Program-made: the position numbers and the translations under genes
Shown here: in pieces, positions 52,738 to 62,147 of the stretch
Layout of the letters: every line of letters starts with the position of its first letter
How positions within the stretch are numbered: position 1 is the stretch's first letter
Assembly: GCA_020072645.1 (NCBI GenBank)
Contig: JAIQGK010000007.1
Location: 124,001-188,000 of the forward strand
DNA: 64,000 nucleotides
DNA from: Terriglobia bacterium
GTDB taxonomy: Bacteria > Acidobacteriota > Terriglobia > Terriglobales > Acidobacteriaceae
Direction: 5' to 3'
The notes under the pieces: model-generated
Told to the model about the DNA's origin: nothing
The model's database searches: none
The model's input: the letters and a program-made list of their open reading frames with translations, nothing else

Positions 52738-53973
52738 ATGGTAGTAGCAACTGAGAAGAACATAACCAAGCTTTCTATCCAGGACTTGAAACTTGAAGGC
52801 CATCGCGTTTTCATGCGCGTGGACTTCAACGTGCCGCTTACAGAAGATGGCCGCGTTTCCGATGACACGCGGATACGCGAGACGCTGCCGACAATCGAGT
52901 ATGCGCTGCGCAAAGGGGCAAAGCTGATCCTGGCTTCGCACCTGGGGCGTCCGAAAGGAAAAGTGAATGCCAAAATGAGCCTGCGGCCGGTGGCGGAACG
53001 CCTGCGCATGCTGCTGGATGAAAAGCTGGGACGCGCCTGCAACGTGGGGTTTGCTCCGGACTGCATCGGCCTGGCGGCGGAAGAGATGGCGCACAAGCTG
53101 GAAAAAGGCCAGACGCTGCTGCTGGAAAATTTGCGCTTTCACGCCGAAGAAGAAGCCAATGACGAAGCTTTTTCCCGCAAGCTGGCGGCGCTGGCCGATA
53201 TCTACGTGAATGACGCGTTCGGCACGGCGCATCGGGCACATGCATCGACTGTCGGCATTACAAAATTTCTGGATAAGTCCGCAGCCGGCCTGCTGATGCA
53301 AAAAGAACTGGAATACCTCGGCAAAGCTACAACGCATCCGGAAAAGCCCTTTGTCGCCATCATCGGCGGGGCCAAGGTCTCAGACAAGATTGATGTCATC
53401 CGCAATCTGCTCACGAAGGTTGACGTACTGCTGATCGGCGGCGCAATGGCTTATACGTTCCTAAAGGCCGAAGGCAAGCAGGTAGGAAAATCGCTGGTGG
53501 AAGAAGACAAGCTCGAACTGGCGAAGTCTCTTCTTCAGGATGCAAAGGCAAAGAACGTCCGGCTGCTGCTGCCATGGGACAACGTAGTGGCAGAAAAGAT
53601 TGACGCAGCGGCCAAAACTCAAACCATCAAAACAGATCAAGGCATTCCGGCCGATCAGGTGGGCCTGGACATTGGTCCTGACACCATTGCCACTTTCAGC
53701 AAAGAAATCGCCAGCGCCAAGACCATCGTATGGAACGGCCCGATGGGCGTGTTTGAGGTTGCGCCATTTGCGCGCGGGACGATGAAGATTGCCGAGGCCG
53801 TTGCCGGGAATCACGGGGCGATTTCGATTGTGGGCGGCGGAGATTCAGTGGCGGCGGTGCATCAGTCCGGTTTGGCGAACAAGATCACGCACATTTCTAC
53901 CGGCGGCGGAGCTTCACTGGAGTTTCTGGAAGGCAAAAAACTTCCGGGCGTGGAAGCGCTCACCAACAAATAA
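52738..53973 (+). CDS. pgk: Phosphoglycerate kinase
   Basis: 411 residues. N-terminal substrate-binding [16 protein letters not shown], and the nucleotide-binding C-terminal [17 protein letters not shown] and [10 protein letters not shown]. Begins directly after the gap TAG. The ~12-residue N-terminal tail before LSIQDL is slightly longer than usual; an internal start is possible. Confidence 0.97.
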   Translation: MVVATEKNITKLSIQDLKLEGHRVFMRVDFNVPLTEDGRVSDDTRIRETLPTIEYALRKGAKLILASHLGRPKGKVNAKMSLRPVAERLRMLLDEKLGRACNVGFAPDCIGLAAEEMAHKLEKGQTLLLENLRFHAEEEANDEAFSRKLAALADIYVNDAFGTAHRAHASTVGITKFLDKSAAGLLMQKELEYLGKATTHPEKPFVAIIGGAKVSDKIDVIRNLLTKVDVLLIGGAMAYTFLKAEGKQVGKSLVEEDKLELAKSLLQDAKAKNVRLLLPWDNVVAEKIDAAAKTQTIKTDQGIPADQVGLDIGPDTIATFSKEIASAKTIVWNGPMGVFEVAPFARGTMKIAEAVAGNHGAISIVGGGDSVAAVHQSGLANKITHISTGGGASLEFLEGKKLPGVEALTNK

Positions 53974-54567
53974 ATGGCGCACAGCGTGCGATATCGAATT
54001 GGCCCGAAAGCCACTCTTGAATTGGCGATGGGCGACATCACCGACGAAACGACTGACGCTATCGTGAACGCCGCCAACTCTGGGCTGCTGGGCGGGGGCG
54101 GCGTGGACGGAGCTATTCACAGAGCTGCCGGGCCGGCGCTTCTGGCAGAATGCAAGAAAATACGTGACCAGCGCGGCCCGTTGCCGCCGGGACAGGCGGT
54201 TATTACTTCCGGCGCGAACCTGAAAGCAAAATACGTGATCCACACGGTGGGGCCAGTATGGCAGGGCGGCAAAGTGAATGAGCCGCAGATACTGGAGAGC
54301 TGCTACTGCAACTCCATGGAGCAGGCCAATCGCAAGCTGTGCGCCAGCGTAAGCTTCCCTTCTGTTTCCACAGGAGCGTTTGGGTATCCTGCGGGACCAG
54401 CCGCGCAAATAGCCTTACGGACGATTGCCGATCTTCTGCATGACCCGAAATCCGTGAAGCTGGTCCGCTTTGTGTTGTTTGACGAGCGCACTTACAAGGC
54501 TTACGCAACCGCGGCGGAGGAGCTGAGCCGCGACTTTCCCCACTACAAGATCAAGGCTGAAGCATGA
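53974..54567 (+). CDS. Macro domain protein (ADP-ribose binding/hydrolase)
   Basis: 197 residues. Macro-domain signatures: GDITDETTDAIVNAANSGLL and GGGGVDGAIHRAAG (MacroD-type catalytic loop), YVIHTVGPVW, and SFPSVSTGAFGYP. Family members bind ADP-ribose and remove it from proteins or hydrolyse O-acetyl-ADP-ribose. It begins directly after the pgk TAA and overlaps tpiA by 4 bp, so it is embedded in the glycolytic operon. Confidence 0.93.
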   Translation: MAHSVRYRIGPKATLELAMGDITDETTDAIVNAANSGLLGGGGVDGAIHRAAGPALLAECKKIRDQRGPLPPGQAVITSGANLKAKYVIHTVGPVWQGGKVNEPQILESCYCNSMEQANRKLCASVSFPSVSTGAFGYPAGPAAQIALRTIADLLHDPKSVKLVRFVLFDERTYKAYATAAEELSRDFPHYKIKAEA

Positions 54568-55313
54568 GAAAAAAGCTGATCGCAGCGAACTGGAAGATGT
54601 ACAAAACTCCGGAGCAGGCGCAGGCCTTTGTGTCCGCTTTTCTTCCTCTGGTGGCGGGACATGAGCGAGACGAGATTGTTCTCTGTCCGCCGTTTGTGCT
54701 GATCCCTCAGGTGGGATGGGCGCTGCGCGGCAGCAAGATTGCCCTTGGCGGCCAGGACATGTTCTGGGAGAGTGAAGGCGCATACACGGGAGCCGTATCC
54801 GCGCAGATGCTGCACGCCGTAGGCTGCTCGCACGTGATCATCGGCCATTCCGAGCGGCGGCAATATTTTGGCGAGACCGATGACACAGTAAACCGCAAGC
54901 TGCGCGCTGCTTTAGTGGCGGGATTGAAGCCGATCGTCTGTGTGGGTGAAGTTTTGCAGGAACGCGAAGCCGGCGTGACAGAAGATATTTTGCGGCGGCA
55001 ATGCAGCATCGCTTTCCGTGAGATTGCCGGCGGCGGAGCCCATGCTATTGTGGTGGCTTATGAACCTTGCTGGGCAATCGGCACAGGTAAAACGGCGACT
55101 CCGGAACTAGCCGCCGAGGCGCATCGAGTGATTCGTACCCAGGCGGCGGAAGCTTTCGGGGATGATGTCGCTGCGAAGATGCGGATTTTGTATGGCGGCA
55201 GCGTCAAGCCGGAGAACGCAAAGGCCTTGATGTCACAACCGGAGATTGATGGCGCTCTGGTTGGCGGGGCTAGTCTGGACGCGAAGTCGTTTGCGGCGAT
55301 TGTGCAGTGGTAA
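54564..55313 (+). CDS. tpiA: Triosephosphate isomerase
   Basis: 249 residues, complete TIM barrel. AANWKMYK at the N-terminus, catalytic His in IGHSERRQYFGE, catalytic Glu in AYEPCWAIGTGKTAT, phosphate-binding YGGSVKPEN and LVGGASLD. ATGA overlap with the macrodomain gene. Confidence 0.97.
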   Translation: MRKKLIAANWKMYKTPEQAQAFVSAFLPLVAGHERDEIVLCPPFVLIPQVGWALRGSKIALGGQDMFWESEGAYTGAVSAQMLHAVGCSHVIIGHSERRQYFGETDDTVNRKLRAALVAGLKPIVCVGEVLQEREAGVTEDILRRQCSIAFREIAGGGAHAIVVAYEPCWAIGTGKTATPELAAEAHRVIRTQAAEAFGDDVAAKMRILYGGSVKPENAKALMSQPEIDGALVGGASLDAKSFAAIVQW

Positions 55314-55884
55314 AACAAAATCTTACCGCTGATAGCGGATAACGCTGATTCAGGACGGATTGTAAAGCAAGAGTTTCACCGCAAAGGACGCGAAGGGCGC
55401 AGAGGAGATGGGCAGGCCCGGACCCGGCTTTACAACGTAAAGCGCGCGCCTAACAAAGTAAAACCGCCGCCTTACTTCCTTCGTTTTTTGTGCCGCGCTC
55501 TTGACATCAGCAACGACCGTCACTGATATTGCAAAAGGCTGTTGCTAATTGCCGCGAATTTCCAATTGCTATTTGCTTATGCGATAAGCCTTCATGAGTC
55601 CCGTGCAGATTGTGATCTTGAGACCGGCGGAGCCGATTCCTCGGTTCCTCACGGAGCCGTGACGGAGGTCTCAGCAGCGATGATGGTTCGGCCCCTCGGA
55701 ACAGCAGGTCGTTGTGTTGGTGTATTCGCCGGCTTGTGCAGTGTGTCAGCGCGAGGCGACTCCCGCAGAAACTGAGCACTTGAAGAGAACTCTCTACGCT
55801 GTTTGACAGAAATGTGCACCTTCGGGTCCTGCGACTTCCACCCCAGCGCGCGAAAACACACGCGCCAGGGACGGCTGAAGGTAC
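55314..55884. other. 570-bp gap with dispersed repeats
   Basis: No convincing gene. Contains an ACCGCTGATAGCGGATAACG-type repeat (55324-55353), a CGCAAAGG-type copy (55374-55405), an AATTGCTATTTGC-type tract around 55550, and an imperfect hairpin GAGACC ... GGTCTC at about 55620-55672. The frames at 55507-55779 (minus) and 55542-55775 (plus) look non-coding. Confidence 0.5.
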
Positions 55885-56607
55885 TTACACGCCCGACATC
55901 TGCTTCAACCGATCATTGGCAAAATATTGCGCCTGCCCTTCTTCAATGGCTTGCAGAATGATACCGGCAACAAATTCCGGCGTATCACCGGAAGCATAGT
56001 TCGCAGCGGGACCTCCGCCTGCGGGATTGCCCATCCTATTTTTTCCGAAATTGGTTGCCGTGATGAATGGATAGACTTCACTCACGACAATCTTGTCTTT
56101 TTCCAGTTCCGCCCGCGCGGTGAGGCTGAAGCCAAGAAGCGCGCGCTTGGAAGCAGAGTAAACGCTGTATTGAGGAATGGTCATAAAAGCCGTTCCGGAG
56201 TTTACATTCACAATACTTCCAGCGCCCTGTGCGCGCATGATGGGAATCACGGCCTGCATTGCCACGATGGGCCCAAGCACGTTGAGATGAAAGATTTCAT
56301 CGAATAACGCAGGATCAATCTCTTCTACCGCCGCCGCGTAGCTGCGTCCAGCGTTGTTGATCAGGCCATCCATCCGACCGTAACGCTGATGAGCCGTATG
56401 CACGGCTTGCCGCACTTCTGCAAAGTCCGTCATGTCGGCAATGATCGGGAAACTGCCGGGGAGCCGCGCAGAGAGTTCTTCGAGAGCCTTTTTGCTGCGG
56501 GCCAGCAACGCCACTTTGGCGCCACGCTCCGCAAGCGCGACTGACGTGGACAGTCCGATTCCAGAGGATGCGCCAGTGACGAGGAAAACATGGTCGTTGA
56601 TCTGCAT
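55885..56607 (-). CDS. Short-chain dehydrogenase/reductase
   Basis: 240 residues. Cofactor motif TGASSGIGLSTS, NNAGRSYA, and active site S...Y-x3-K in SVYSASKRALLGF. The Arg-Ser-Lys after the second strand (LLARSKKAL) favours NADP(H). Substrate unknown; monocistronic. Confidence 0.88.
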   Translation of the reverse strand: MQINDHVFLVTGASSGIGLSTSVALAERGAKVALLARSKKALEELSARLPGSFPIIADMTDFAEVRQAVHTAHQRYGRMDGLINNAGRSYAAAVEEIDPALFDEIFHLNVLGPIVAMQAVIPIMRAQGAGSIVNVNSGTAFMTIPQYSVYSASKRALLGFSLTARAELEKDKIVVSEVYPFITATNFGKNRMGNPAGGGPAANYASGDTPEFVAGIILQAIEEGQAQYFANDRLKQMSGV

Positions 56608-57325
56608 GAAGCTGACATCTCCAGAGTGCTTTTTATTCCAATTATGAGGATATCAAGAGAGGAGCCTTGGATTGTCCATACGGACAATGAACGATGTTAA
56701 GCAGAGGGTTGCACAAGACATGTCCGCTGCAAGTGAACTAGTTCGCGCGTGAATGCCGGCATGAAGTGCGCTAGAGTAAATCCAGCCTTTAGCTCTTAGC
56801 CATTAGCCTTTAGCCAGACCTGTCCGAAGCACAAATTCGACTGGGTTTGGGATTGGGCGGCCCTTGGGTGGCCCAAGCGTGGCCCAAGGGCCACCCGAGC
56901 GCGACGCAGGGGAGGCCCAAGCGTCGAATGGCGAAAGTGTTTTGTTTGCAACAAAAGTTGGAAAAAGGCGGGGGTGAGGGGTACGAAAGATCGCCGTGAG
57001 CGCCGGAATCGCGCGTGATCGGAAAAACAGAACGTCACCGCGGAGGTGCGGAGACGCTGAGAACAGCCAAGATCGAAAGTCTGATCCAGTCGACCAACCC
57101 CGGGATTGAATCGCGTAAGTTCTTTGGAATGCTAATTGAGGTATGGGGGGAGGGGCTGAATCCGACATCGCCGTCAGCGCTCGTGATGGGAAAAGGAAAG
57201 GCTAACCACTGATTTGCACTGATGGCACTGATCAAGCGAGGTCAGGGGAAATGGAGTTTGTTATAATCAAGTTTCCTTTTTCTCCCATCCGGCGTTCTGC
57301 GCTTGTGGGTGCAAACAGGCCCAGA
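56608..57325. other. 718-bp gap with repeats and a long GC hairpin
   Basis: No gene recognised. Contains a TTAGC-iterated tract (56789-56816), a 10-bp inverted repeat GGCCCTTGGG / CCCAAGGGCC (56859-56868 and 56883-56892), a diverged CACCGCGGAGGTGCGGAG copy (57034-57063), an ACCACTGATTTGCACTGATG-type repeat (57205-57230) and a TATAAT at 57262-57267 that probably drives the tRNA gene. Confidence 0.5.
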
Positions 57326-57410
57326 GCGGAAGTGGTGGAACTGGCAGACACACCATCTTGAGGGGGTGGCGCCGAAAGGCGTGGGGGTTCAAATCCCCCC
57401 TTCCGCACCA
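57326..57410 (+). tRNA. tRNA-Leu (anticodon GAG)
   Basis: Class II cloverleaf. Acceptor GCGGAAG pairs with CTTCCGC; anticodon stem CCATC/GGTGG encloses loop TTGAGGG giving GAG; long variable arm; T-arm GGGGG-TTCAAAT-CCCCC; encoded CCA. TATAAT lies 59 bp upstream. Confidence 0.97.
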
Positions 57411-57437
57411 AGTTTTGAAAGGACTTTGAATACCAAA

Positions 57438-57728
57438 ATGCTGCAAGGTTTAATTACCACTGTTCATGTGATTGTTTGCGCGGTTCTCATTGTGGTGGTG
57501 CTGCTCCAGCACGGTAAGAGCGCCGATATTGCTGCTACTTTTGGCGGTATGGGAAGCCAGACCGCGTTTGGTCCGCGCGGCACGGCGACCGTATTTTCCC
57601 GGCTGACGACATGGTGCGCCATCGTTTTTATGCTTACGTCCATGGCGCTGACATATATGACCAGCGTGCGTGGTTCATCTTCAATCATGGACCGGGTACC
57701 AACTCCGGCCGAAGCACCGAAGAAGTAA
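57438..57728 (+). CDS. secG: Protein-export membrane protein SecG
   Basis: 96 residues with two transmembrane helices (about 5-25 and 53-73) and the SecG loop HGKSADIAATFGG...TAFGPRG. It is a non-essential partner of the SecYE channel. A Pro/Ala-rich tail follows. The start could also be TTG 57426, better placed to the AAAGGA upstream. It lies 27 bp after the tRNA, a common tRNA-Leu/secG arrangement. Confidence 0.93.
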   Translation: MLQGLITTVHVIVCAVLIVVVLLQHGKSADIAATFGGMGSQTAFGPRGTATVFSRLTTWCAIVFMLTSMALTYMTSVRGSSSIMDRVPTPAEAPKK

Positions 57729-57860
57729 GCAACGATTGAGTTCAGCAGAGCCGTCCGCGGGCGGCTTTTGCTGTTGGAAACGAGTTCCCCTGCCGACGAG
57801 ATTTTTTGATAGTTAATGCCTGCGCTGGCCGCAGAACGCTTCTGCAATTAGCATATTTCT

Positions 57861-58490
57861 ATGATTCACAAAATCTTTCCCGTCGGGCCGCTGCAGTGCA
57901 ACTGCTCCGTAATTGGCGACGAGAAAACCCACGAAGCCATGGTCATTGATCCTGGAGACCAGATCGAGGGAATTCTGGAAATCCTGCGCCAGGAAAAGCT
58001 CACGCTTAAGCAGATTGTAATTACACATGCACACATCGATCACGTGGGCGGCGCAATGAAACTTAAAGCAGCAACGGGCGCGCCTATTCTGATGAACCAG
58101 AATGATCATGCGCTATTGAAGATGCTCGACATGCAGGCGGCATGGATTGGCATGCGCCCGCCTGGGGACGTTCATGTGGATGAAGCAATTGGGCAGGGAC
58201 GCGTGCTGAAGATCGGCGAAATCTCTTCAAACGTGATTCACACGCCGGGACACACGGAAGGCAGTATCTGCCTGTATTTCCCGAAAGAAAAGAAGTTGAT
58301 CGCCGGAGACACACTCTTTGCCGGCAGCATTGGACGCACAGATCTGCCAGGTGGATCGATGGATAAAATCATGCGCTCATTGCATACGCAGGTGATGGCG
58401 TTGCCGGATGAAACCGAAGTCGTGCCCGGGCATGGGCCGATCACGACGATTGGTGAAGAGCGCGAGACGAATCCGTTTTTGCAAAAGTAA
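57861..58490 (+). CDS. MBL-fold metallohydrolase (glyoxalase II-like)
   Basis: 209 residues. Metal motif HAHIDHVGG (HxHxDH), a second His in HTPGHTEGS, the bridging Asp in AGDTLFAGSIGRTD, and the last His in VPGHGPIT: the complete glyoxalase-II-like set. It probably hydrolyses a thioester or similar substrate. Monocistronic, convergent with the ABC cluster. Confidence 0.9.
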   Translation: MIHKIFPVGPLQCNCSVIGDEKTHEAMVIDPGDQIEGILEILRQEKLTLKQIVITHAHIDHVGGAMKLKAATGAPILMNQNDHALLKMLDMQAAWIGMRPPGDVHVDEAIGQGRVLKIGEISSNVIHTPGHTEGSICLYFPKEKKLIAGDTLFAGSIGRTDLPGGSMDKIMRSLHTQVMALPDETEVVPGHGPITTIGEERETNPFLQK

Positions 58491-58495
58491 ATCAC

Positions 58496-59365
58496 CTAGT
58501 CTGCCAGATAGCTGATCTCAGTCTTGCGAATTCGAAATGCGGCGAACACCAGAATAGCGGCGCTCAGTAAAAGCAATCCTGGAATCGCCAGCCAGGGCGA
58601 AACGGGTTCAGCTATGACAGTGAATAGCGCCATGAGACCATCGGGCGGAATGGTGACTGGTGAAAGCTGGGCCAGGTAAAACGTAACGCTGAATTTCTGC
58701 AGCAAGGATGGCGCAACGGCATGGAACGATTCCCACAACAGCACTACGACGCCGGGGATGATCGGGTTCTTGAAGATCAGGCTTAACGCCAGAAAGATTG
58801 AACCGAAACCCAGGCAGGCAAGTACCGTTACGAGCAGATAGGAGCCTAGCTGTCCAAGACCGGGTCCATTGAACACAAACGCGCGACCGGGAGCGCCAAA
58901 ATGTCCATAGGCAAAGGTGAAACAGAGCAGCACTGAAGCGCCAAAGATCAGCGATGTTGTGATCAATCCGGCCAGAAACTTCCCTGCTACGAGCAATTCA
59001 CGCCGCATAGGCGAGAGGAAATAATAGTGCAGGCTCTTCTCCACAATTTCACCGCGGAACAGCCAGGTGAACAGGCCCATGCAGCCAAAGAAAATCCCGA
59101 CGCGCAAATAAAATATCTGGAATGTATAGGCCAGCACACGCGTATCTTCTTCAATGCTGCAATTGCGTCCCATGGGGCTGGTAAGAGCGTGGATGCCGAA
59201 CATTACTGTTGGCGCAAAGGCCAGCAAGTAGATCCATATACTGCGGCGCATCCAGAGCGTCTTCTTGATCTCAATCCGCAGCAAGGCCGCAAGTTGTGAA
59301 GCCCATAACTGCCACGGAAGTTCCTTGATCGGCTTGCGCGGACGCGCGATGGCTGCTGTGCTCAT
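58496..59365 (-). CDS. ABC-2-type transporter permease
   Basis: 289 residues, about six transmembrane helices with a soluble N-terminus ([14 protein letters not shown]). Last gene of a four-gene run; overlaps its ATPase partner by 4 bp. Substrate unknown. Confidence 0.85.
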   Translation of the reverse strand: MSTAAIARPRKPIKELPWQLWASQLAALLRIEIKKTLWMRRSIWIYLLAFAPTVMFGIHALTSPMGRNCSIEEDTRVLAYTFQIFYLRVGIFFGCMGLFTWLFRGEIVEKSLHYYFLSPMRRELLVAGKFLAGLITTSLIFGASVLLCFTFAYGHFGAPGRAFVFNGPGLGQLGSYLLVTVLACLGFGSIFLALSLIFKNPIIPGVVVLLWESFHAVAPSLLQKFSVTFYLAQLSPVTIPPDGLMALFTVIAEPVSPWLAIPGLLLLSAAILVFAAFRIRKTEISYLAD

Positions 59366-60312
59366 ACCGTGCCTCCTCCGCTGCCAATGAGATATTGATA
59401 GACGGAGTTCACGTCGTCATCATTGGGCGCGACTGTGTCTACGGCAAAATCGTCTTCAACTACGATCTTGTTCAGGAGTTGATAAAACTGGTCGGCGTCT
59501 TTTGTGCGCACCAGAACTCCCTTGCCGTCATTGTTCAGCTTGGCTTCCACCACGTGGTCCTGCGCAAACAGCCGTGACGCAAGCAAGCCTGGCCGCGCGC
59601 AGCGGATAAGAATCTGCATGGGATGCTCTTTCACTTCCGTGCGGACGCCGTGAATCTGTCCTTCTGCGACGACGTAGCCATAGCTCATGAGGACAACCTG
59701 ATCGGAAATCTTATCGACCTCATGCAGGACGTGGCTGGAAATGATCACGTGCAGGCCCTGTTTTCCCAGCGCTTCAAATAGCGCAATGGATTCCGAGCGC
59801 GCCATGGGATCAAGGCCGTTGAGCGGCTCATCGAGCACCAGCACTGTGGGATGATGTGCGATAGCCTGGGCCAGACGGATGCGCTGGCGCATGCCCTTGC
59901 TGTATCCCGCAACGCGACGATGAGCGGCATCGCCCATAGTGACGCGGTCAATCGCTTCAGTCGTCAAGCGTGCAGCGTCAGGGCCGCTGACTCCGCGCAG
60001 CCGCAGTGATTGCTGAATGAATTCGAAGCCTGTCACGCCTTTGGGAAATGAATCGAACTGCGTGCAATAGCCTACGTGGCGAAAGAATTCTTCCGGTTCG
60101 TCCGGCGTGAGTCCCAATACGCTAACGCGGCCCTGGGTTGGACGGACAAGTCCTGTAACAAGGTTCATTAGCGTGGTCTTGCCCGAACCGTTCGGTCCCA
60201 CCAGGCTGGTCACGCCCGGAGGCAAAGTCAGATTCACACGATTCACGCCAAGAACTTCGCCGTAAAACTTGGAGACGTTTTCAAAAATGATGTTGCTGTT
60301 CGCGGTGGTCAT
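59362..60312 (-). CDS. ABC transporter ATP-binding protein
   Basis: 316 residues. Walker [13 protein letters not shown], signature [14 protein letters not shown], Walker [14 protein letters not shown], His switch in [10 protein letters not shown]. The C-terminal ~80 residues form an accessory domain. Powers the adjacent permease(s). Overlaps the genes on both sides by 4 bp. Confidence 0.93.
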   Translation of the reverse strand: MTTANSNIIFENVSKFYGEVLGVNRVNLTLPPGVTSLVGPNGSGKTTLMNLVTGLVRPTQGRVSVLGLTPDEPEEFFRHVGYCTQFDSFPKGVTGFEFIQQSLRLRGVSGPDAARLTTEAIDRVTMGDAAHRRVAGYSKGMRQRIRLAQAIAHHPTVLVLDEPLNGLDPMARSESIALFEALGKQGLHVIISSHVLHEVDKISDQVVLMSYGYVVAEGQIHGVRTEVKEHPMQILIRCARPGLLASRLFAQDHVVEAKLNNDGKGVLVRTKDADQFYQLLNKIVVEDDFAVDTVAPNDDDVNSVYQYLIGSGGGTV

Positions 60313-61193
60313 GAGCGCTCCACCTCCCGCGCCCGAAGCTTACGATCGAGCAGCCAGAAGCAGGCGGTGCAAAGCGACAAGAGCGACGCCCATGCGGCCC
60401 ATAGCGGCACTACGTCAAAGCCGGAAGAATGGCGCTCTATTGCTTTCAACCGGAACAGATGCGCCCAGACAATGGAGATCATATGGGTAAAGTTGATCAG
60501 GCTGCCCCACTGCGTGCGCAAGATAGCATCCAGCACAGCTCCAAGAGCCGGCAGCAGGAAGAATATTCCCAGCATCAGGGCAGTCGCGGCAATGCGCCAC
60601 TTTACCCAGACTGCAGCTGCCATTGAAACAAGAGAAATCACGGCAATCCACAGCAAACAGCCCAGTATGATCGAACCCGCCATCCAGAGATTGTCCCAAA
60701 GCCAACCATTGCCCTGAAGCTCAGCTTTTACAAAGAACAACAGCAGGGCTGGAATCCATGTAGTCGCTGACAGTAGGGCAGCCAGAACAGAAATCTTGCC
60801 AAATAGATATTCAGTTCGTGAAATAGGCCGGCTGAGATAAAGTTGCACGGAGTGATTGGCAAAATCCTTGGTAATCATTCCCGGTCCGCCCCATGCGGCA
60901 AGAATGAATCCCATCCCCGCTTCAAAGCCAAGGAATGAAAGAAACCAGACGTTGTTAACTGTCCCTGGAATTGTCTTGCCCACTCCCAGTACGGCCTGGG
61001 CTGCGGCGCTATGGACTATATAGATGTAGGCCAGCCCAACAAGAAATGGTAGGAAGCACAAGACAGTGTAAGCAGTGAATGGTCGTGAGTTAAATAATGT
61101 TGACAGGCCGTAGCGCGTCAGCACGGTAAAGCGCGACCACGCCGGTGTAAGTGGTCCGTGGTATGCCTTGTATGTACGCTTATAGACTGCCAT
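60309..61193 (-). CDS. ABC-2-type transporter permease
   Basis: 294 residues with about six transmembrane helices; cytosolic N-terminus [13 protein letters not shown]. The loop [20 protein letters not shown] (core [10 protein letters not shown]) is typical of ABC-2 permeases. Overlaps the upstream ATPase gene by 14 bp and the downstream one by 4 bp. Confidence 0.87.
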   Translation of the reverse strand: MAVYKRTYKAYHGPLTPAWSRFTVLTRYGLSTLFNSRPFTAYTVLCFLPFLVGLAYIYIVHSAAAQAVLGVGKTIPGTVNNVWFLSFLGFEAGMGFILAAWGGPGMITKDFANHSVQLYLSRPISRTEYLFGKISVLAALLSATTWIPALLLFFVKAELQGNGWLWDNLWMAGSIILGCLLWIAVISLVSMAAAVWVKWRIAATALMLGIFFLLPALGAVLDAILRTQWGSLINFTHMISIVWAHLFRLKAIERHSSGFDVVPLWAAWASLLSLCTACFWLLDRKLRAREVERS

Positions 61194-62139
61194 TGGCGCT
61201 CCCCTGTTGTGCTGAAGGTACCTGCGGGGTTCCGGCCATCGCCTTGAGGAAGATGTCTTCGAGCGTGTCTCTGCGATAGTTCATGCGGCGTATCTGCACT
61301 TCATGCTCTGCGGCGGTGCGATAGATCTGGCGCAGATCAATGTTGTCCGGCAGCACAATGCGGACTCGTCCGGCGCCAAAGCTGGCACATTCGCAGCCCA
61401 GCCCGCGCACCGACTCCAGAAATCCATTGCCCTGCGTGACTTCCAGTTCTAAAAACTTCAGGTTCGCTTTGCGCTCTTCTTCAAGATTGCATAGCGCGGC
61501 GATGCGGCCATCTTTCAGGATCAGCACCTGATCGCAGCATTCTTCAATATCGCGCAACAGGTGTGATGAGATGAGCACGCTGACCTCGCCAGTATCGCGA
61601 ATCTCACGCACCAGTTGCAGCATGCGAATGCGCGCCTCAGGATCAAGGCCATTCGTAGGTTCGTCCAGCAGCACCAGCTTTGGCCCGTGGGCGATGGCCT
61701 GGGCCAACTTTGCCAGTTGCTTCATTCCCAGCGAGTATGTTCCGAGCTTGCGGTACCGCGCCTCGCCCAAGCCGACATAAAAGAACGCTTCGTGGGCGCG
61801 CTCCATCGCTTCACCGCGCGGTAGGCCTGAGAGTTCCGCCATGTATCGAACAAAGCGGACGCCGGTCATGTCGGCAATAAAAGCGTCGCTTTCCGGCATG
61901 TAGCCAATCGCGGCGCGGAGTTCACGCAGATTGCTTTTAACTTCCTTGCCAAAGATGCGGGCTTCGCCGCCCACAGGCTCATAAAATCCCAGCAGCGTAT
62001 TGATCAGGGTTGACTTGCCCGAACCGTTTGGGCCCAGCAGTCCAATACAACGACCTGACAGCGCGCCGTTCAACTGGTTCAGGATTACCCTGTTGCCCAG
62101 CCGCACCGTCAGGTTTTGCATTTCAATGGTTGCAGGCAT
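61180..62139 (-). CDS. ABC transporter ATP-binding protein
   Basis: 319 residues. Walker [14 protein letters not shown], signature [14 protein letters not shown], Walker [14 protein letters not shown], His switch [12 protein letters not shown]. First of the four transporter genes, 8 bp after the large FecR-like protein gene. Two ATPase/permease pairs in one run suggest either a heteromeric exporter or two related exporters. Confidence 0.93.
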   Translation of the reverse strand: MPATIEMQNLTVRLGNRVILNQLNGALSGRCIGLLGPNGSGKSTLINTLLGFYEPVGGEARIFGKEVKSNLRELRAAIGYMPESDAFIADMTGVRFVRYMAELSGLPRGEAMERAHEAFFYVGLGEARYRKLGTYSLGMKQLAKLAQAIAHGPKLVLLDEPTNGLDPEARIRMLQLVREIRDTGEVSVLISSHLLRDIEECCDQVLILKDGRIAALCNLEEERKANLKFLELEVTQGNGFLESVRGLGCECASFGAGRVRIVLPDNIDLRQIYRTAAEHEVQIRRMNYRRDTLEDIFLKAMAGTPQVPSAQQGSANGSL

Positions 62140-62147
62140 TCGGCCTC

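Noticed and set aside
55507-55861. Small minus-strand ORFs of 90 and 70 codons
   Set aside because: They lie over intergenic repeats and hairpins and show no protein-like pattern.
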